Shown in pieces: positions 41,022 to 49,423 of a stretch of 64,000 nt of DNA. Position numbers and translations under genes: made by a program. Origin of the DNA: Microthrixaceae bacterium. GTDB taxonomy: Bacteria; Actinomycetota; Acidimicrobiia; Acidimicrobiales; Poriferisodalaceae. Location of the stretch: the NCBI GenBank assembly GCA_011523825.1, contig WTFX01000027.1:124001-188000 (forward strand). The letters are read 5' to 3'. How positions within the stretch are numbered: position 1 is the stretch's first letter; each line of letters starts with the position of its first letter. Under the pieces are notes generated by a model, which did not search any database, was not told where the DNA came from, and saw only the letters and a list, made by a program, of their open reading frames with translations.

Positions 41022-42554
41022 CTACACGATGGCGTCGGGCTCTTCGGCTTTGCGCCGGGCGATGTAGTCGCACAGCTCGGCGTCGATTGCGTCGTCGATG
41101 GGCGGCGGCTCGTAGTCGGCGAGCATCTGCTTCATCAGGCGGTTGGCTCGCTGGGCCGCATCGAGCGAGCCCTCGTCGGACCATTGCTCGAAGCTGTTGT
41201 TGTCGGCAATCGACGATTGGTAGAAGGCGGTCTCGAAATTGGCCAGTGTGTGCGGATGCCCCAAGAAGTGGTCGCCGTGGGGGTTCGTCGTGAACGCCTC
41301 GACCGCCTGGCCGTTGTCGGACATGTCCACGCCCCTGGCGTACACCTCCATCATGCCGAGCTGGTCGGCGTCCATCAGCAGCTTCTCGTAGCTCAGCGTC
41401 AGCCCGCCTTCGAGCCAGCCCGCTGCATGCAGTACGAAGTTCACCCCTGCAGCCATCGTCGGCAGCAGCGTCGAGGCCGATTCGTAGGCCGCCTGTGCAT
41501 CAGGCGCCTTGGAAGATGTGAACTGCCCGCCCGACCGAAATGGCACGCCGACCCGTCGCGCCAGCGCGGCCATGACGTAGATCGCCAAGCCTGCCTCGGG
41601 TGTGCCGAACGTGGGCGCACCGGTGGCCATCGACATCGACGACGCGAACGTGCCGAAGATCACCGGCGCCCCCGGACGCACCAGCTGGCAGAACGCCATG
41701 CCGGACAGCGCTTCAGCCAGCGCCTGGGCCGCCAGCGCCGCCACCGTGACCGGTGACATGGCTCCGGCCAGTATGAACGGCGAGATCACGCATGCCTGGT
41801 TGTGCTGCGCGTACACCTCGGCCGCGCCAAGCATGGTGGCGTCCCAGCGCAGCGGCGACGATGCGTTGATGAGGCTGGTCAGCACGGTGCGATCGCTCAG
41901 GTCGCCGCCGAAGGCGATGCGGCAGAGTTCCACCGAATCGGCTGCGCGCTGGGCCGCCGTCACCGAGCCCATCAGCGGCTTGTCGCTGTAGCGCAAATGC
42001 GCGTACACCATGTCGAGGTGGCGTTTGTTGACCGGCACGTCCACCGGCTCACAGACCGTGCCGCCGCTGTGGTGAAGGTGGGGAAGCATCCAGGTCAGCT
42101 TCACCACCTGCTCGAAGTCGCCGAGAGTGGCGTACCGGCGCCCGGCATCGAGGTCTGTGACGAACGGCGAGCCGTAGTTGGGGGCGAACACGGTGGCGTC
42201 GCCGCCGATCGGCACTGAACGCGCCGGGTTGCGCGCATGCTGGAGATAGGTGGCCGGCGCCGTGGCCTGGACGATCTCGCGGCACATGCCCCGCGGGAAG
42301 CGCACCATCTCGCCGTCGACATCTGCGCCGGCGTCACGCCACAGCTCGAGCGCGCGGGGGAAGTCCTGGAAGGCGACTCCTACCTCGGACAGGATCGTCT
42401 CGGCGTTCTCCTCGATCTGGATCAGGCCATCGGCGTCGAGCACGTTCACCGGCGGCAGTGTCCGTTGTACGTGGGTGTTGAACGCCATATCTGCCGTTGC
42501 CCGCTGCGCCTGACGAGCCGCGCGGCCGCCTCCTCGCCGTCGTCGCTCGTTCAT
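41022..42554 (-). CDS. MttB-family corrinoid methyltransferase (non-pyrrolysine, MtgB-like)
   Basis: This is a 510-residue protein of the trimethylamine methyltransferase family. Typical blocks are DGLIQIEENAETILSEVGV, the long TIM-barrel core with DKPLMGSVTAAQRAADSVEL, and FGTFASSMSMATGAPTFGTPEAGL. The frame contains no in-frame amber codon, so pyrrolysine is not used; such homologues (MtgB and relatives) demethylate quaternary amines such as glycine betaine, proline betaine or carnitine. The methyl group would go to the corrinoid protein encoded upstream. The start overlaps the stop of the activator gene (ATGA, 42551-42554). With dimethylglycine dehydrogenase in the same island, glycine betaine is the best substrate guess. 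Confidence 0.88.
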   Translation of the reverse strand: MNERRRRGGGRAARQAQRATADMAFNTHVQRTLPPVNVLDADGLIQIEENAETILSEVGVAFQDFPRALELWRDAGADVDGEMVRFPRGMCREIVQATAPATYLQHARNPARSVPIGGDATVFAPNYGSPFVTDLDAGRRYATLGDFEQVVKLTWMLPHLHHSGGTVCEPVDVPVNKRHLDMVYAHLRYSDKPLMGSVTAAQRAADSVELCRIAFGGDLSDRTVLTSLINASSPLRWDATMLGAAEVYAQHNQACVISPFILAGAMSPVTVAALAAQALAEALSGMAFCQLVRPGAPVIFGTFASSMSMATGAPTFGTPEAGLAIYVMAALARRVGVPFRSGGQFTSSKAPDAQAAYESASTLLPTMAAGVNFVLHAAGWLEGGLTLSYEKLLMDADQLGMMEVYARGVDMSDNGQAVEAFTTNPHGDHFLGHPHTLANFETAFYQSSIADNNSFEQWSDEGSLDAAQRANRLMKQMLADYEPPPIDDAIDAELCDYIARRKAEEPDAIV

Positions 42555-44665
42555 GATTCCTCGCTCATCGGGGCCGCTCGCCGTCGTCGGGTGCGGTGGT
42601 GGGGACTCGAAGTTCTACGGGATGGGCGGGGCAGGTCCACCGCCGCAGCAAGCAGCGGGTTGGGTGCCGTGGCATGGGGGAGTGCCATGGCTGCCACGAA
42701 CAGCTCCTGGAATCGGGGCTCGGTGGCAGTCTCGATCTTGCGGATGCTGCGGACCACTTGCTCCATCTCGGCCCGCTGACTCCCCGACAGCAGCGCGCGC
42801 ACAGCTCCGGTGCCTGCTGCGTTGCCCACCGACCGCACCTCGTCCGGGTCGCAGTCGCCGATGAGTCCGAGCACCATCGCCCGTACCGGATCAATGTGCG
42901 CGCCGAAGGCTCCAGCGAGCTGCACACGATCAGGGGCCGCGATGCCGGCGTGCTCGCGCAGGAGGTCGATGCCGGCGCGCAGCGCCGCTTTCGCCAGCTG
43001 GATGGCTCGCACATCATTCTGGGTGATGGTGATCGTGGGTCCGTCCGTACCCTCGGGCGGCTCGTACAGCAGGAATGACGACGTCCGGCCATCGGAGATC
43101 ACACGCGACGCCCGCACGCCCTCTGCCGGGGATGCTGCAACAACCCCATCTGGCGACAGCACGCCGGCCAGATACATCTCGGCGATGACCTCGATGATGC
43201 CGGAGCCGCAGATTCCAGTGACACCTGCGGCCGCACTGCGAGCGCCGGCGGCGACTCGCCGTTCGACCGCCTCCGCGAAGCCGGGTTCGTCGGACCACAG
43301 GTCACAGCCGATGACACGCACCCGAGGAGTCCAGGTCGCCGGATCGATGCGCACGCGCTCGATCGCTCCAGGCGTCGCTCGCTGGCCGCAGCTGATCTGC
43401 GCGCCCTCGAATGCGGGCCCGGTCGGGCTCGACGCCGCCCACAGGCCGTCCGAGTTCCCCAGCACGATCTCGGCATTGGTGCCCACGTCCACCAGCAGGG
43501 TGACCGCTTCGTCGCGATGCGGCCCTCCAGCGAGCACTGCCGCTGCAGTGTCGGCACCCACATGACCGGCGATCGCGGGCGCGACGTAGACGCGAGCTGA
43601 TGGGCACGGAAGTTCCAGCTCCGGCCCGTCGACCTCGACACTGGCGTCGGTCGCCAAGGTGAACGGTGCCTGCCCGAGCGGGGTCGGGTCGATGCCGAGG
43701 GCAATGTGGACCATGATCGGATTTCCGACCAGCACCACCTCGAGCACGGCGTCTGGCTCAGCACCGGCATCGGAACACAGCTCGGAGATCAGCGCCGCGA
43801 GCGAGTCGCGGACGAGCGCAGTGAGCTCCCGGGCGCCGCCGGGGTTCATCATCACGTAGGAGACCCGGCTCATCAGGTCCTCGCCGAGGCGGATCTGCGG
43901 GTTCATGCGGCCTGCGGAAGCCAGCACGTCACCGCTGTGAAGATCAACTAGGTGGCCCGCGATCGTGGTGGAGCCGATGTCGATCGCAACGCCGAGTGCC
44001 GCCGTCGCGACGCCAGGCCATACCGCCGTCACCATGCCGGTGCGATTGGGGCGCTCAGGTCCGCTCCAGCGAACGGCAACCGTGACCAGCCTGCCACCAG
44101 TGTCGTCGGGCGAGCCGGCAGCGACTGACGCGTGGAGTCCCGCAAGTGCCCCGGGCAAGATGCCGGCCAGATGAACGCCCCATTCGTCGGCCACGCAGTC
44201 GATCACGACCTGCGCCAGCCCGCGGCGCTCGTCGAGCGTCGGCGGCGGCACGGTGACGGCATGCAGCGTTGCCAGCGGGTCGAGCGCTATGTCGCCCACG
44301 TCGACCGTCTTGCGCACCACCGGACCGTGCAGCTGGCTCTCCGGCGGCACATCCACTACGACGTCGGCCTGCACACGCGCCTGGCAGCCCAGCCGGGCCC
44401 CCGCATGCAGCGGGCGTCGGCCCTCATATGCGGCTTCGGTAGCGCTGGGCGAGCTGAGCGATTCGGAGCCAGCAGTGATGGCCCACTTGGGAAACGAACC
44501 CACTGACGGCACGACCTGGCAGCGGCCGCAGATGCCACGCCCACCGCACACGCTGTCGAGATCCACGCCGAGTTCACGAGCGGCATCGAGCACCGTGGTG
44601 CCCGCGCTCACGTTGCCAGCGCGTCCCGCCGGGGTGAACACCACCCTGACCGCGGCCGTCGGCAC
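42551..44665 (-). CDS. RACo-type ATP-dependent reductive activator of corrinoid proteins
   Basis: This is a 704-residue protein. An N-terminal plant-type [2Fe-2S] domain uses Cys40, 46, 49 (CGGRGICGRC) and 94, a linker follows, and then a DUF4445/ASKHA ATPase with VAIDIGSTTIAGHLVDL, LLVDVGTNAEIVLGN and GICGSGIIEVIAEM. RACo-type enzymes re-reduce inactive Co(II) corrinoid to Co(I) using ATP, which methyltransferase systems need. I chose GTG 44665 because the upstream gene's TGA (44678-44676) is followed by GGAG and then this GTG at proper spacing; the frame to 44806 overlaps that gene. It has a basic Ser/Arg-rich C-terminal tail. Confidence 0.9.
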   Translation of the reverse strand: MPTAAVRVVFTPAGRAGNVSAGTTVLDAARELGVDLDSVCGGRGICGRCQVVPSVGSFPKWAITAGSESLSSPSATEAAYEGRRPLHAGARLGCQARVQADVVVDVPPESQLHGPVVRKTVDVGDIALDPLATLHAVTVPPPTLDERRGLAQVVIDCVADEWGVHLAGILPGALAGLHASVAAGSPDDTGGRLVTVAVRWSGPERPNRTGMVTAVWPGVATAALGVAIDIGSTTIAGHLVDLHSGDVLASAGRMNPQIRLGEDLMSRVSYVMMNPGGARELTALVRDSLAALISELCSDAGAEPDAVLEVVLVGNPIMVHIALGIDPTPLGQAPFTLATDASVEVDGPELELPCPSARVYVAPAIAGHVGADTAAAVLAGGPHRDEAVTLLVDVGTNAEIVLGNSDGLWAASSPTGPAFEGAQISCGQRATPGAIERVRIDPATWTPRVRVIGCDLWSDEPGFAEAVERRVAAGARSAAAGVTGICGSGIIEVIAEMYLAGVLSPDGVVAASPAEGVRASRVISDGRTSSFLLYEPPEGTDGPTITITQNDVRAIQLAKAALRAGIDLLREHAGIAAPDRVQLAGAFGAHIDPVRAMVLGLIGDCDPDEVRSVGNAAGTGAVRALLSGSQRAEMEQVVRSIRKIETATEPRFQELFVAAMALPHATAPNPLLAAAVDLPRPSRRTSSPHHRTRRRRAAPMSEES

Positions 44666-44675
44666 CAGGGCTCCG

Positions 44676-45605
44676 TCAGCCGGTGCGAGCGCGGCGGCCG
44701 CCCCGTCGTCGGCCTCCAGCTGCGGCCCGGCCGTTCGCTGGCGTGTCCTCGCCCATGGCGCTGCGGTCGCGGTGCTCGGCAATCCATGCGGCGCAATTCG
44801 TGTCATTGCCTGCGAGCACGTCGCCGGCCATGACCGCCGCCTTCACGTCGGCGTGGAGCGGGTTCATGATGGCAGAAGTCATGCCGGCACCGATGGCCAT
44901 GGCCAGGAACGTGCCAGTGACCACGTGTCGATTGGGCAGGCCGAAGCTGACATTCGACGCACCGCAGGTGGTGTTGACGCCGAGTTCGCTGCGCAGTCGC
45001 TGCACGAGCTGGAACACCTGCCGACCCGCCGTTGGCATAGCACCGATGGGCATCACCAGCGGATCCACCACCACGTCGTGCGACGGGATGCCGTAGTCGG
45101 CGGCAGCGCTCACGATGCGCCTGGCCACCTCAAATCGGACATCGGGGTCTTCGCTGATGCCGGTCTCGTCGTTGGATATGGCCACGACAGCGGCGCCGGC
45201 GCGTGCAACCAGCGGCAGCACTCGCTCCATGACCTCCGCCTCGCCAGTGACTGAGTTGATGAGCGGCTTGCCGACGTAGGCATCGATGCCGGCCTCGAGT
45301 GCTTCAATGATCGAGGAGTCGATGCTGAGCGGCACGTCGGTGACCGACTGCACGAGCTTGACAGCCGAGGCCAGCAGCGCGGGCTCGTCGGCAAGCGGCA
45401 CTCCGGCGTTGACGTCCAGCATGTGAGCTCCCGCGGCCACCTGCGCCAGGGCATCGGCCTCCACCCGGCTGAAATCGCCCTCCTTCATCTCCGCGGCCAG
45501 CAGCTTGCGGCCCGTGGGGTTGATGCGTTCGCCGATCATCACGAACGGCCGATCGAAGCCGATCACGACTTCCCGGGTAGCGGAGCTGATGACGGTGTCG
45601 GTCAC
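44676..45605 (-). CDS. Pterin-binding methyltransferase (methylcorrinoid:tetrahydrofolate, MtgA-like)
   Basis: This 309-residue pterin-binding TIM barrel is of the MetH-domain/AcsE type. Signatures are VMIGERINPTGRKLLAAEM, HMLDVNAG, LSIDSS, INSVTGE and the late TTCGASNVSFGLPNR. It should move the methyl group from the methylated corrinoid protein to tetrahydrofolate, feeding the MTHFR-family enzyme and Fhs. The GTG start (45605) overlaps the DUF1638 stop. The C-terminal 25 residues are Arg/Gly-rich and not conserved in the family. Confidence 0.9.
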   Translation of the reverse strand: MTDTVISSATREVVIGFDRPFVMIGERINPTGRKLLAAEMKEGDFSRVEADALAQVAAGAHMLDVNAGVPLADEPALLASAVKLVQSVTDVPLSIDSSIIEALEAGIDAYVGKPLINSVTGEAEVMERVLPLVARAGAAVVAISNDETGISEDPDVRFEVARRIVSAAADYGIPSHDVVVDPLVMPIGAMPTAGRQVFQLVQRLRSELGVNTTCGASNVSFGLPNRHVVTGTFLAMAIGAGMTSAIMNPLHADVKAAVMAGDVLAGNDTNCAAWIAEHRDRSAMGEDTPANGRAAAGGRRRGGRRARTG

Positions 45606-46465
45606 GGGACCTTCCGTTGCGTCGCAGAACTGGTCTCCATCGACGTGGCCCTGGAGATCGAGGCGACGCTCACCGAAGCCACCGCTTCGGCCAGGTCGCC
45701 ATAGCCGGTGCGAACGACTTCCAACCGCAGACCCAACCGCTCGGCGCCAGCTCGTGCGCAGGCCTCCACCCGAGAGCGCTCAGCGGCGTCAGGGGTTTGC
45801 GTCAACAGCACGACGCGCCGGTAGTTGCCGAAATACATCTCGGCCAGCTCGGGATGGTCGGCTATGCCGAGGCCCTTCCATACCAGCAGGTCGAAGTGCC
45901 GGGCCAAGTAGTCGGTCAGGTAAAACGTGGCCGGTTCGTCGTCGCTGAGCTGGGAGAAGCCGGCCGCTCCCGCGAAGAACTCGTAGCAGTGCGCGCCGGG
46001 CACTCGGGTCATGGCCGGACCGTTGCCTGCGGCGTGAGCTCGCTCGAACTCGTCGCACAGATCGTCGATGGCACCTGCGCTGCCGCAGTCGCCATAGCCG
46101 AGCAGTACCCGCTCGTATGTGCGGCCTTCCGCCGACAGCCGGGCCAGCCGGTCGCGAACCTCGCCGGCAATGAGCGCCGGCCGATTGTGGAGCTTGGCAG
46201 GCAGGCATTCGATGTCGATGTCACCGCGTTCGCTGTTGTCGGCCTGCTTCGTCAGCGCCTTCAGCTCATTCGCCAGTGCACCGCAGCCCAGCACGAGCAC
46301 ACGGCGCGACGGGTCAGTGGTGCCAGGGTTCAACACGGTGCGGCCTGCAGGCCGTGCCGACGCTCGCTCACCGTCCGTCCCGGCAGCCCGGCGGGTGCGT
46401 GTGCGCCGGCGCCGTTGAGCGCTCGGGGCCCCAGGTGAGGCGGTGGCGATCTCAGGCGGCGGCAC
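45602..46465 (-). CDS. DUF1638-domain protein
   Basis: About 287 residues from GTG 46465, which overlaps the corrinoid gene's stop by 14 bp. GTG 46336, close to the first conserved strand RRVLVLGCGALANEL, is a plausible shorter start, and the Arg-rich N-terminal stretch looks dispensable. The conserved part has KLHNRPALIAGEVRDRL, LLGYGDCGSAGAIDDLC, GAHCYEFFAG and TFYLTDYLARHFDLLVWKGLG. DUF1638 proteins recur in methylamine-type corrinoid methyltransferase operons, including archaeal ones, but their role is not known to me. The conserved Cys and His residues could bind metal or corrinoid; this is speculation. Confidence 0.75.
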   Translation of the reverse strand: MPPPEIATASPGAPSAQRRRRTRTRRAAGTDGERASARPAGRTVLNPGTTDPSRRVLVLGCGALANELKALTKQADNSERGDIDIECLPAKLHNRPALIAGEVRDRLARLSAEGRTYERVLLGYGDCGSAGAIDDLCDEFERAHAAGNGPAMTRVPGAHCYEFFAGAAGFSQLSDDEPATFYLTDYLARHFDLLVWKGLGIADHPELAEMYFGNYRRVVLLTQTPDAAERSRVEACARAGAERLGLRLEVVRTGYGDLAEAVASVSVASISRATSMETSSATQRKVP

Positions 46466-47171
46466 GCCGGGCCCTGATGAGATCCGTCGCTGTCTCGGCT
46501 GCCACGGCAGCATCGCGACAGTAGGCGTCGGCGCCGACGGCCTCGCCGAACTCCTGGTTCAACGGGGCACCACCGACGATGACGAGGTAGTCGTCGCGCA
46601 GGCCCTGCTCGATCAGCGTGTCGACCACCACCTTCATGTACGGCATGGTCGTGGTCAGCAGCGCTGACATGCCCAGGATGTCGGGCCGATGCTCAGCCAG
46701 GGCGCCGAGGAACTCGTCGACATCGGTGTTGATCCCCAAGTCCACCACCTCGAAGCCCGCTCCCTCGAGCATCATGCCCACGAGGTTCTTGCCGATGTCG
46801 TGGATATCGCCTTTGACGGTGCCGATGACAATCTTGCCGATCGGCTCAGCACCGGTCTCCGCAAGCAGGGGCCGGAGCACCTCCATGCCGGCCTTCATGG
46901 CATTGGCAGCGAGCAGAACCTCGGGAACGAACAGGATCCCGTCGCGAAAGTCGATGCCGACGATGCGCATGGCCTCCACCAGCGCCTCATTGAGGACTTT
47001 GTCGGCCGCCCAGCCGCGCCCGAGCAACAGCTCGGTGCCTTCTACGATCTCGGGGCCGAGCCCGTCATAGAGATCGTCATGCATCTGTGCGATGAGATCG
47101 TCATCGTCGAGGGCTGAGAGGTCGATGTCCTCGTCAGCATCGGCGCTGTCGACGGTTGCCGCATCGGCCAT
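46452..47171 (-). CDS. Corrinoid (B12)-binding methyl carrier protein, MtgC/MtbC-like
   Basis: This is a 239-residue protein. An N-terminal helical cap domain (about residues 25-110) precedes a Rossmann-like B12 domain with the axial-ligand motif GDIHDIG (Asp122, His124, Gly127) and later GMSALLTTTM. His124 coordinates cobalt. The protein accepts methyl groups from the MttB-family enzyme and donates them to the pterin methyltransferase. I chose ATG 47171 because GAGGGGG lies before it; ATGs at 47189 and 47195 are alternatives. It is the first gene of the five-gene operon, and the tandem operator copy C lies about 120-155 bp upstream. Confidence 0.93.
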   Translation of the reverse strand: MADAATVDSADADEDIDLSALDDDDLIAQMHDDLYDGLGPEIVEGTELLLGRGWAADKVLNEALVEAMRIVGIDFRDGILFVPEVLLAANAMKAGMEVLRPLLAETGAEPIGKIVIGTVKGDIHDIGKNLVGMMLEGAGFEVVDLGINTDVDEFLGALAEHRPDILGMSALLTTTMPYMKVVVDTLIEQGLRDDYLVIVGGAPLNQEFGEAVGADAYCRDAAVAAETATDLIRARRAAA

Positions 47172-47290
47172 GCCTTGCCCCCTCGCCATGGTCATGACGT
47201 GTGCCGGGCACCCCCGGCCCGGTCAACTGTCCAAGATTCAGCATGGGTCCTGCGGCCGGGTGGTTCCGCTGTGCTGTCCAGCATCAAGCT

Positions 47291-47325
47291 GTTCCGCATA
47301 GTGGAACTGTGCCGCAGAACGGTAC
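47291..47325. promoter_or_regulatory. Tandem palindromic operator, copy C (corrinoid operon)
   Basis: The two dyads GTTCCGCATAGTGGAAC (47291-47307) and GTGCCGCAGAACGGTAC (47309-47325) are again separated by one T. The first dyad differs from the first dyad of copy A only in the 3-bp centre. A further GGTACAGCAGTACGGTACC stretch (47321-47339) may hold a third, degenerate site. The rest of 47172-47412 has no gene. Confidence 0.75.
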
Positions 47326-47412
47326 AGCAGTACGGTACCACGAACCCTGCCGGAACAGCGACAATCGAGGGCCGGAATTTCGGGGCAAGATCCGGGTGCC
47401 CAGCGGCAGGTT

Positions 47413-49125
47413 TCAGCCCCGATTGGTGTCGATCTCTCTGGCTGTCACGGCCGCTGCCTCGGCCACCGTGACCAGACGTGTCTCGCGGGTTGAGCGTTCA
47501 GTCAGTTCCACGTTGCCCTCTGCCAGGCTGCGCGCACCGACCGTGAGCCGGTAGGGGACACCCACGAGCTCCGCATCCGCAAGCTTCACGCCCGGTCGCA
47601 ACGGACGATCGTCATACAGACAATCGATGCCGAGTGCTGCCAGTTCCCGCCGAAGCCCCGCGCCAGCCGCCGACTGAGCATCATCGGCAGGATCGAGCAC
47701 GGTGATGACTGCTTCGAACGGCGCCACAGCGACGGGCCAGCACAGGCCTCGCTCGTCGTGATGGGTCTCGGCCACCGCAGCCATCGCCCGTCCTATGCCG
47801 ATGCCGTAGCTGCCCATGATCGGGGTCTGGGCCACGCCGTTTGCATCCAGCACCGACACGCCCATCGCCTCGCAGTACTTGCGGCCCAGCTTGAAGATGT
47901 GGCCCGCCTCGATGCAGCGCACGATCTCCAGCGGTTTGCCGCACTCCACGCACGCCTCGCCTGCCGCGACCTCGCGCAGATCAGCCCAGCGAGGATCGAT
48001 GATGTCGCGCCCTACGTCGATGTTTCGCAGGTGCCAGTCATCCTCGTTGGCGCCGGTGGTCATTGATCTGCGGCCCCGTAGGGCCTCATCGGCATAGATG
48101 GGCAGGTCGTCGACGCCAACCGCCCCCAGGCTTCCGGGACTGGCGCCGAGCTGCGCCACCGTCTCGGACTCGGTGGCAGGACGCACATCGGTCGCGCCGC
48201 TGCCATCGGCCAGCTTCTGCAGGTTGAGCTGATGATCGCCTCGCAGGACCACCAGCGTGAGCTGATCGTCCAAGACCATGACCATCGTCTTGAGCTGCCG
48301 GTCGGCGGGCGCGCCGCCCTCGAAGGACGCGAGCGCATCGATGGTGCGGATGCCCGGTGTCGCGAATCGCTCAGGTGCGTCGCCGGAGGGTGGGTCAGCG
48401 ACCGGCGGCACTGCCGCACGGGCCCGCTCGATATTGGCGCGGTACCCACAGCCCGCGCAGCGCGCCACATCGTCCTCGCCTGCAGGCGACTCCACCATGA
48501 ATTCGACGCTGGCGTCGCCGCCCATGGCACCCGAGGAAGCCTGCACGGCCATGACATCGAGGTTGAGCCGTTCGAAGATCCGCAGATATGCCTCGCGGTG
48601 CGCCTCGAATGACACGTCGAGGCCTGCTTCATCCATGTCGAAGCTGTACGAGTCCTTCATCATGAACTCGCGCACTCGCAGCAGGCCGCTGCGCGGGCGC
48701 GGTTCGTCACGAAACTTGGTCTGGATCTGGTACCAGGTCTGGGGCAGTTCCCGGTACGAGCTCATTTCCGCCGCCAGCACCGCGAAGACCTCTTCGTGCG
48801 TCATGCCCAGCACGACATCTGCATCATTGCGGTCGCGCAGGCGGAACATTTCCGAGCCCATGAGGCTCCACCGGCCGCTGCGCCGCCACAGATCGCCCGG
48901 ATGCATTGCTGGCAGCAGGAACTCCTGCGCGCCGATGGCGTCCATTTCCGCTCGAACCACATCGGCGACCTTGTTGTGCACGCGCAATCCGAGCGGCAGC
49001 AGGCTGTAGTGCCCCGAGTGCAACTGCCGGATGAAGCCAGCCCGCACGAGCAGCTGATGGCTCGCGGCAGTGGCGTCGCCGGGCGCATCGCGCAGCGTCG
49101 GGATGAACGAATCAGACCATCGCAT
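47413..49125 (-). CDS. proS: Prolyl-tRNA synthetase, bacterial type
   Basis: This is a 570-residue class II synthetase that charges tRNA-Pro. It begins MRWSDSFIPTLRDAPGDA and holds motif 1 around RAGFIRQLHSGHYSLLPLG, motif 2 with FRDEPRPRSGLLRVREFMMKD, the bacterial INS editing domain (about residues 225-390, ending near the ATDVRPATESE region) and motif 3 in GSYGIGIGRAMAAV. ATG 49125 is correct by homology; the frame runs on upstream to 49413. TACCCT (49138-49133 on this strand) lies 7 nt before the ATG, so a leaderless transcript is likely. It is unrelated to the methyltransfer operon that precedes it on the same strand. Confidence 0.95.
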   Translation of the reverse strand: MRWSDSFIPTLRDAPGDATAASHQLLVRAGFIRQLHSGHYSLLPLGLRVHNKVADVVRAEMDAIGAQEFLLPAMHPGDLWRRSGRWSLMGSEMFRLRDRNDADVVLGMTHEEVFAVLAAEMSSYRELPQTWYQIQTKFRDEPRPRSGLLRVREFMMKDSYSFDMDEAGLDVSFEAHREAYLRIFERLNLDVMAVQASSGAMGGDASVEFMVESPAGEDDVARCAGCGYRANIERARAAVPPVADPPSGDAPERFATPGIRTIDALASFEGGAPADRQLKTMVMVLDDQLTLVVLRGDHQLNLQKLADGSGATDVRPATESETVAQLGASPGSLGAVGVDDLPIYADEALRGRRSMTTGANEDDWHLRNIDVGRDIIDPRWADLREVAAGEACVECGKPLEIVRCIEAGHIFKLGRKYCEAMGVSVLDANGVAQTPIMGSYGIGIGRAMAAVAETHHDERGLCWPVAVAPFEAVITVLDPADDAQSAAGAGLRRELAALGIDCLYDDRPLRPGVKLADAELVGVPYRLTVGARSLAEGNVELTERSTRETRLVTVAEAAAVTAREIDTNRG

Positions 49126-49204
49126 CCGACGCAGGGTAAGCGGGCAACCCGCGACATGACTCAGTCGTGTGCCCAGATCCGGACATTTGGATGGGAGCGT
49201 TGCG

Positions 49205-49423
49205 ATGCAACCCGTGTCCAGTACCCTCAATCCGCGTAGCCGGCGACTGCACACCGGCGACCGTGCATCGGTCGTGCGGTTCCGGCAGCGGACCGGGGCC
49301 ACAGTGCCGACCACGGTGACTGTGTCCGCAGCAGGTCCTGCGGCGACGGTTCGGGCCATGCCCCCAGCGCAGGCCGGACAGACGTTGCAGCACACCTGCC
49401 CGTGCCCCTGCATGACGCGATGA
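49205..49423 (+). CDS. Possible small protein coupled to the helicase gene
   Basis: This is a 72-codon frame with a well-placed GGGAG site (49193-49197) before ATG 49205. Its TGA overlaps the helicase ATG (ATGA, 49420-49423), the same coupling used elsewhere in the window. The product is basic and ends in a cysteine-rich tail (QHTCPCPCMTR). No family is recognised. It could equally be chance frame in the divergent promoter region of proS and the helicase. Confidence 0.35.
   Translation: MQPVSSTLNPRSRRLHTGDRASVVRFRQRTGATVPTTVTVSAAGPAATVRAMPPAQAGQTLQHTCPCPCMTR

Noticed and set aside
41022-42554. Pyrrolysine-containing trimethylamine methyltransferase
   Set aside because: The frame has no in-frame UAG, and no pyl genes are visible.
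44666-44806. N-terminal extension of the corrinoid activator to ATG 44806
   Set aside because: It would overlap the methyltransferase gene by 131 bp and adds no conserved sequence; a GGAG site and GTG 44665 directly follow the upstream stop.
47172-47412. Cobalamin riboswitch before the corrinoid operon
   Set aside because: I saw no B12-box-like conserved sequence; the notable elements are the tandem palindromes, which look like protein-binding sites.
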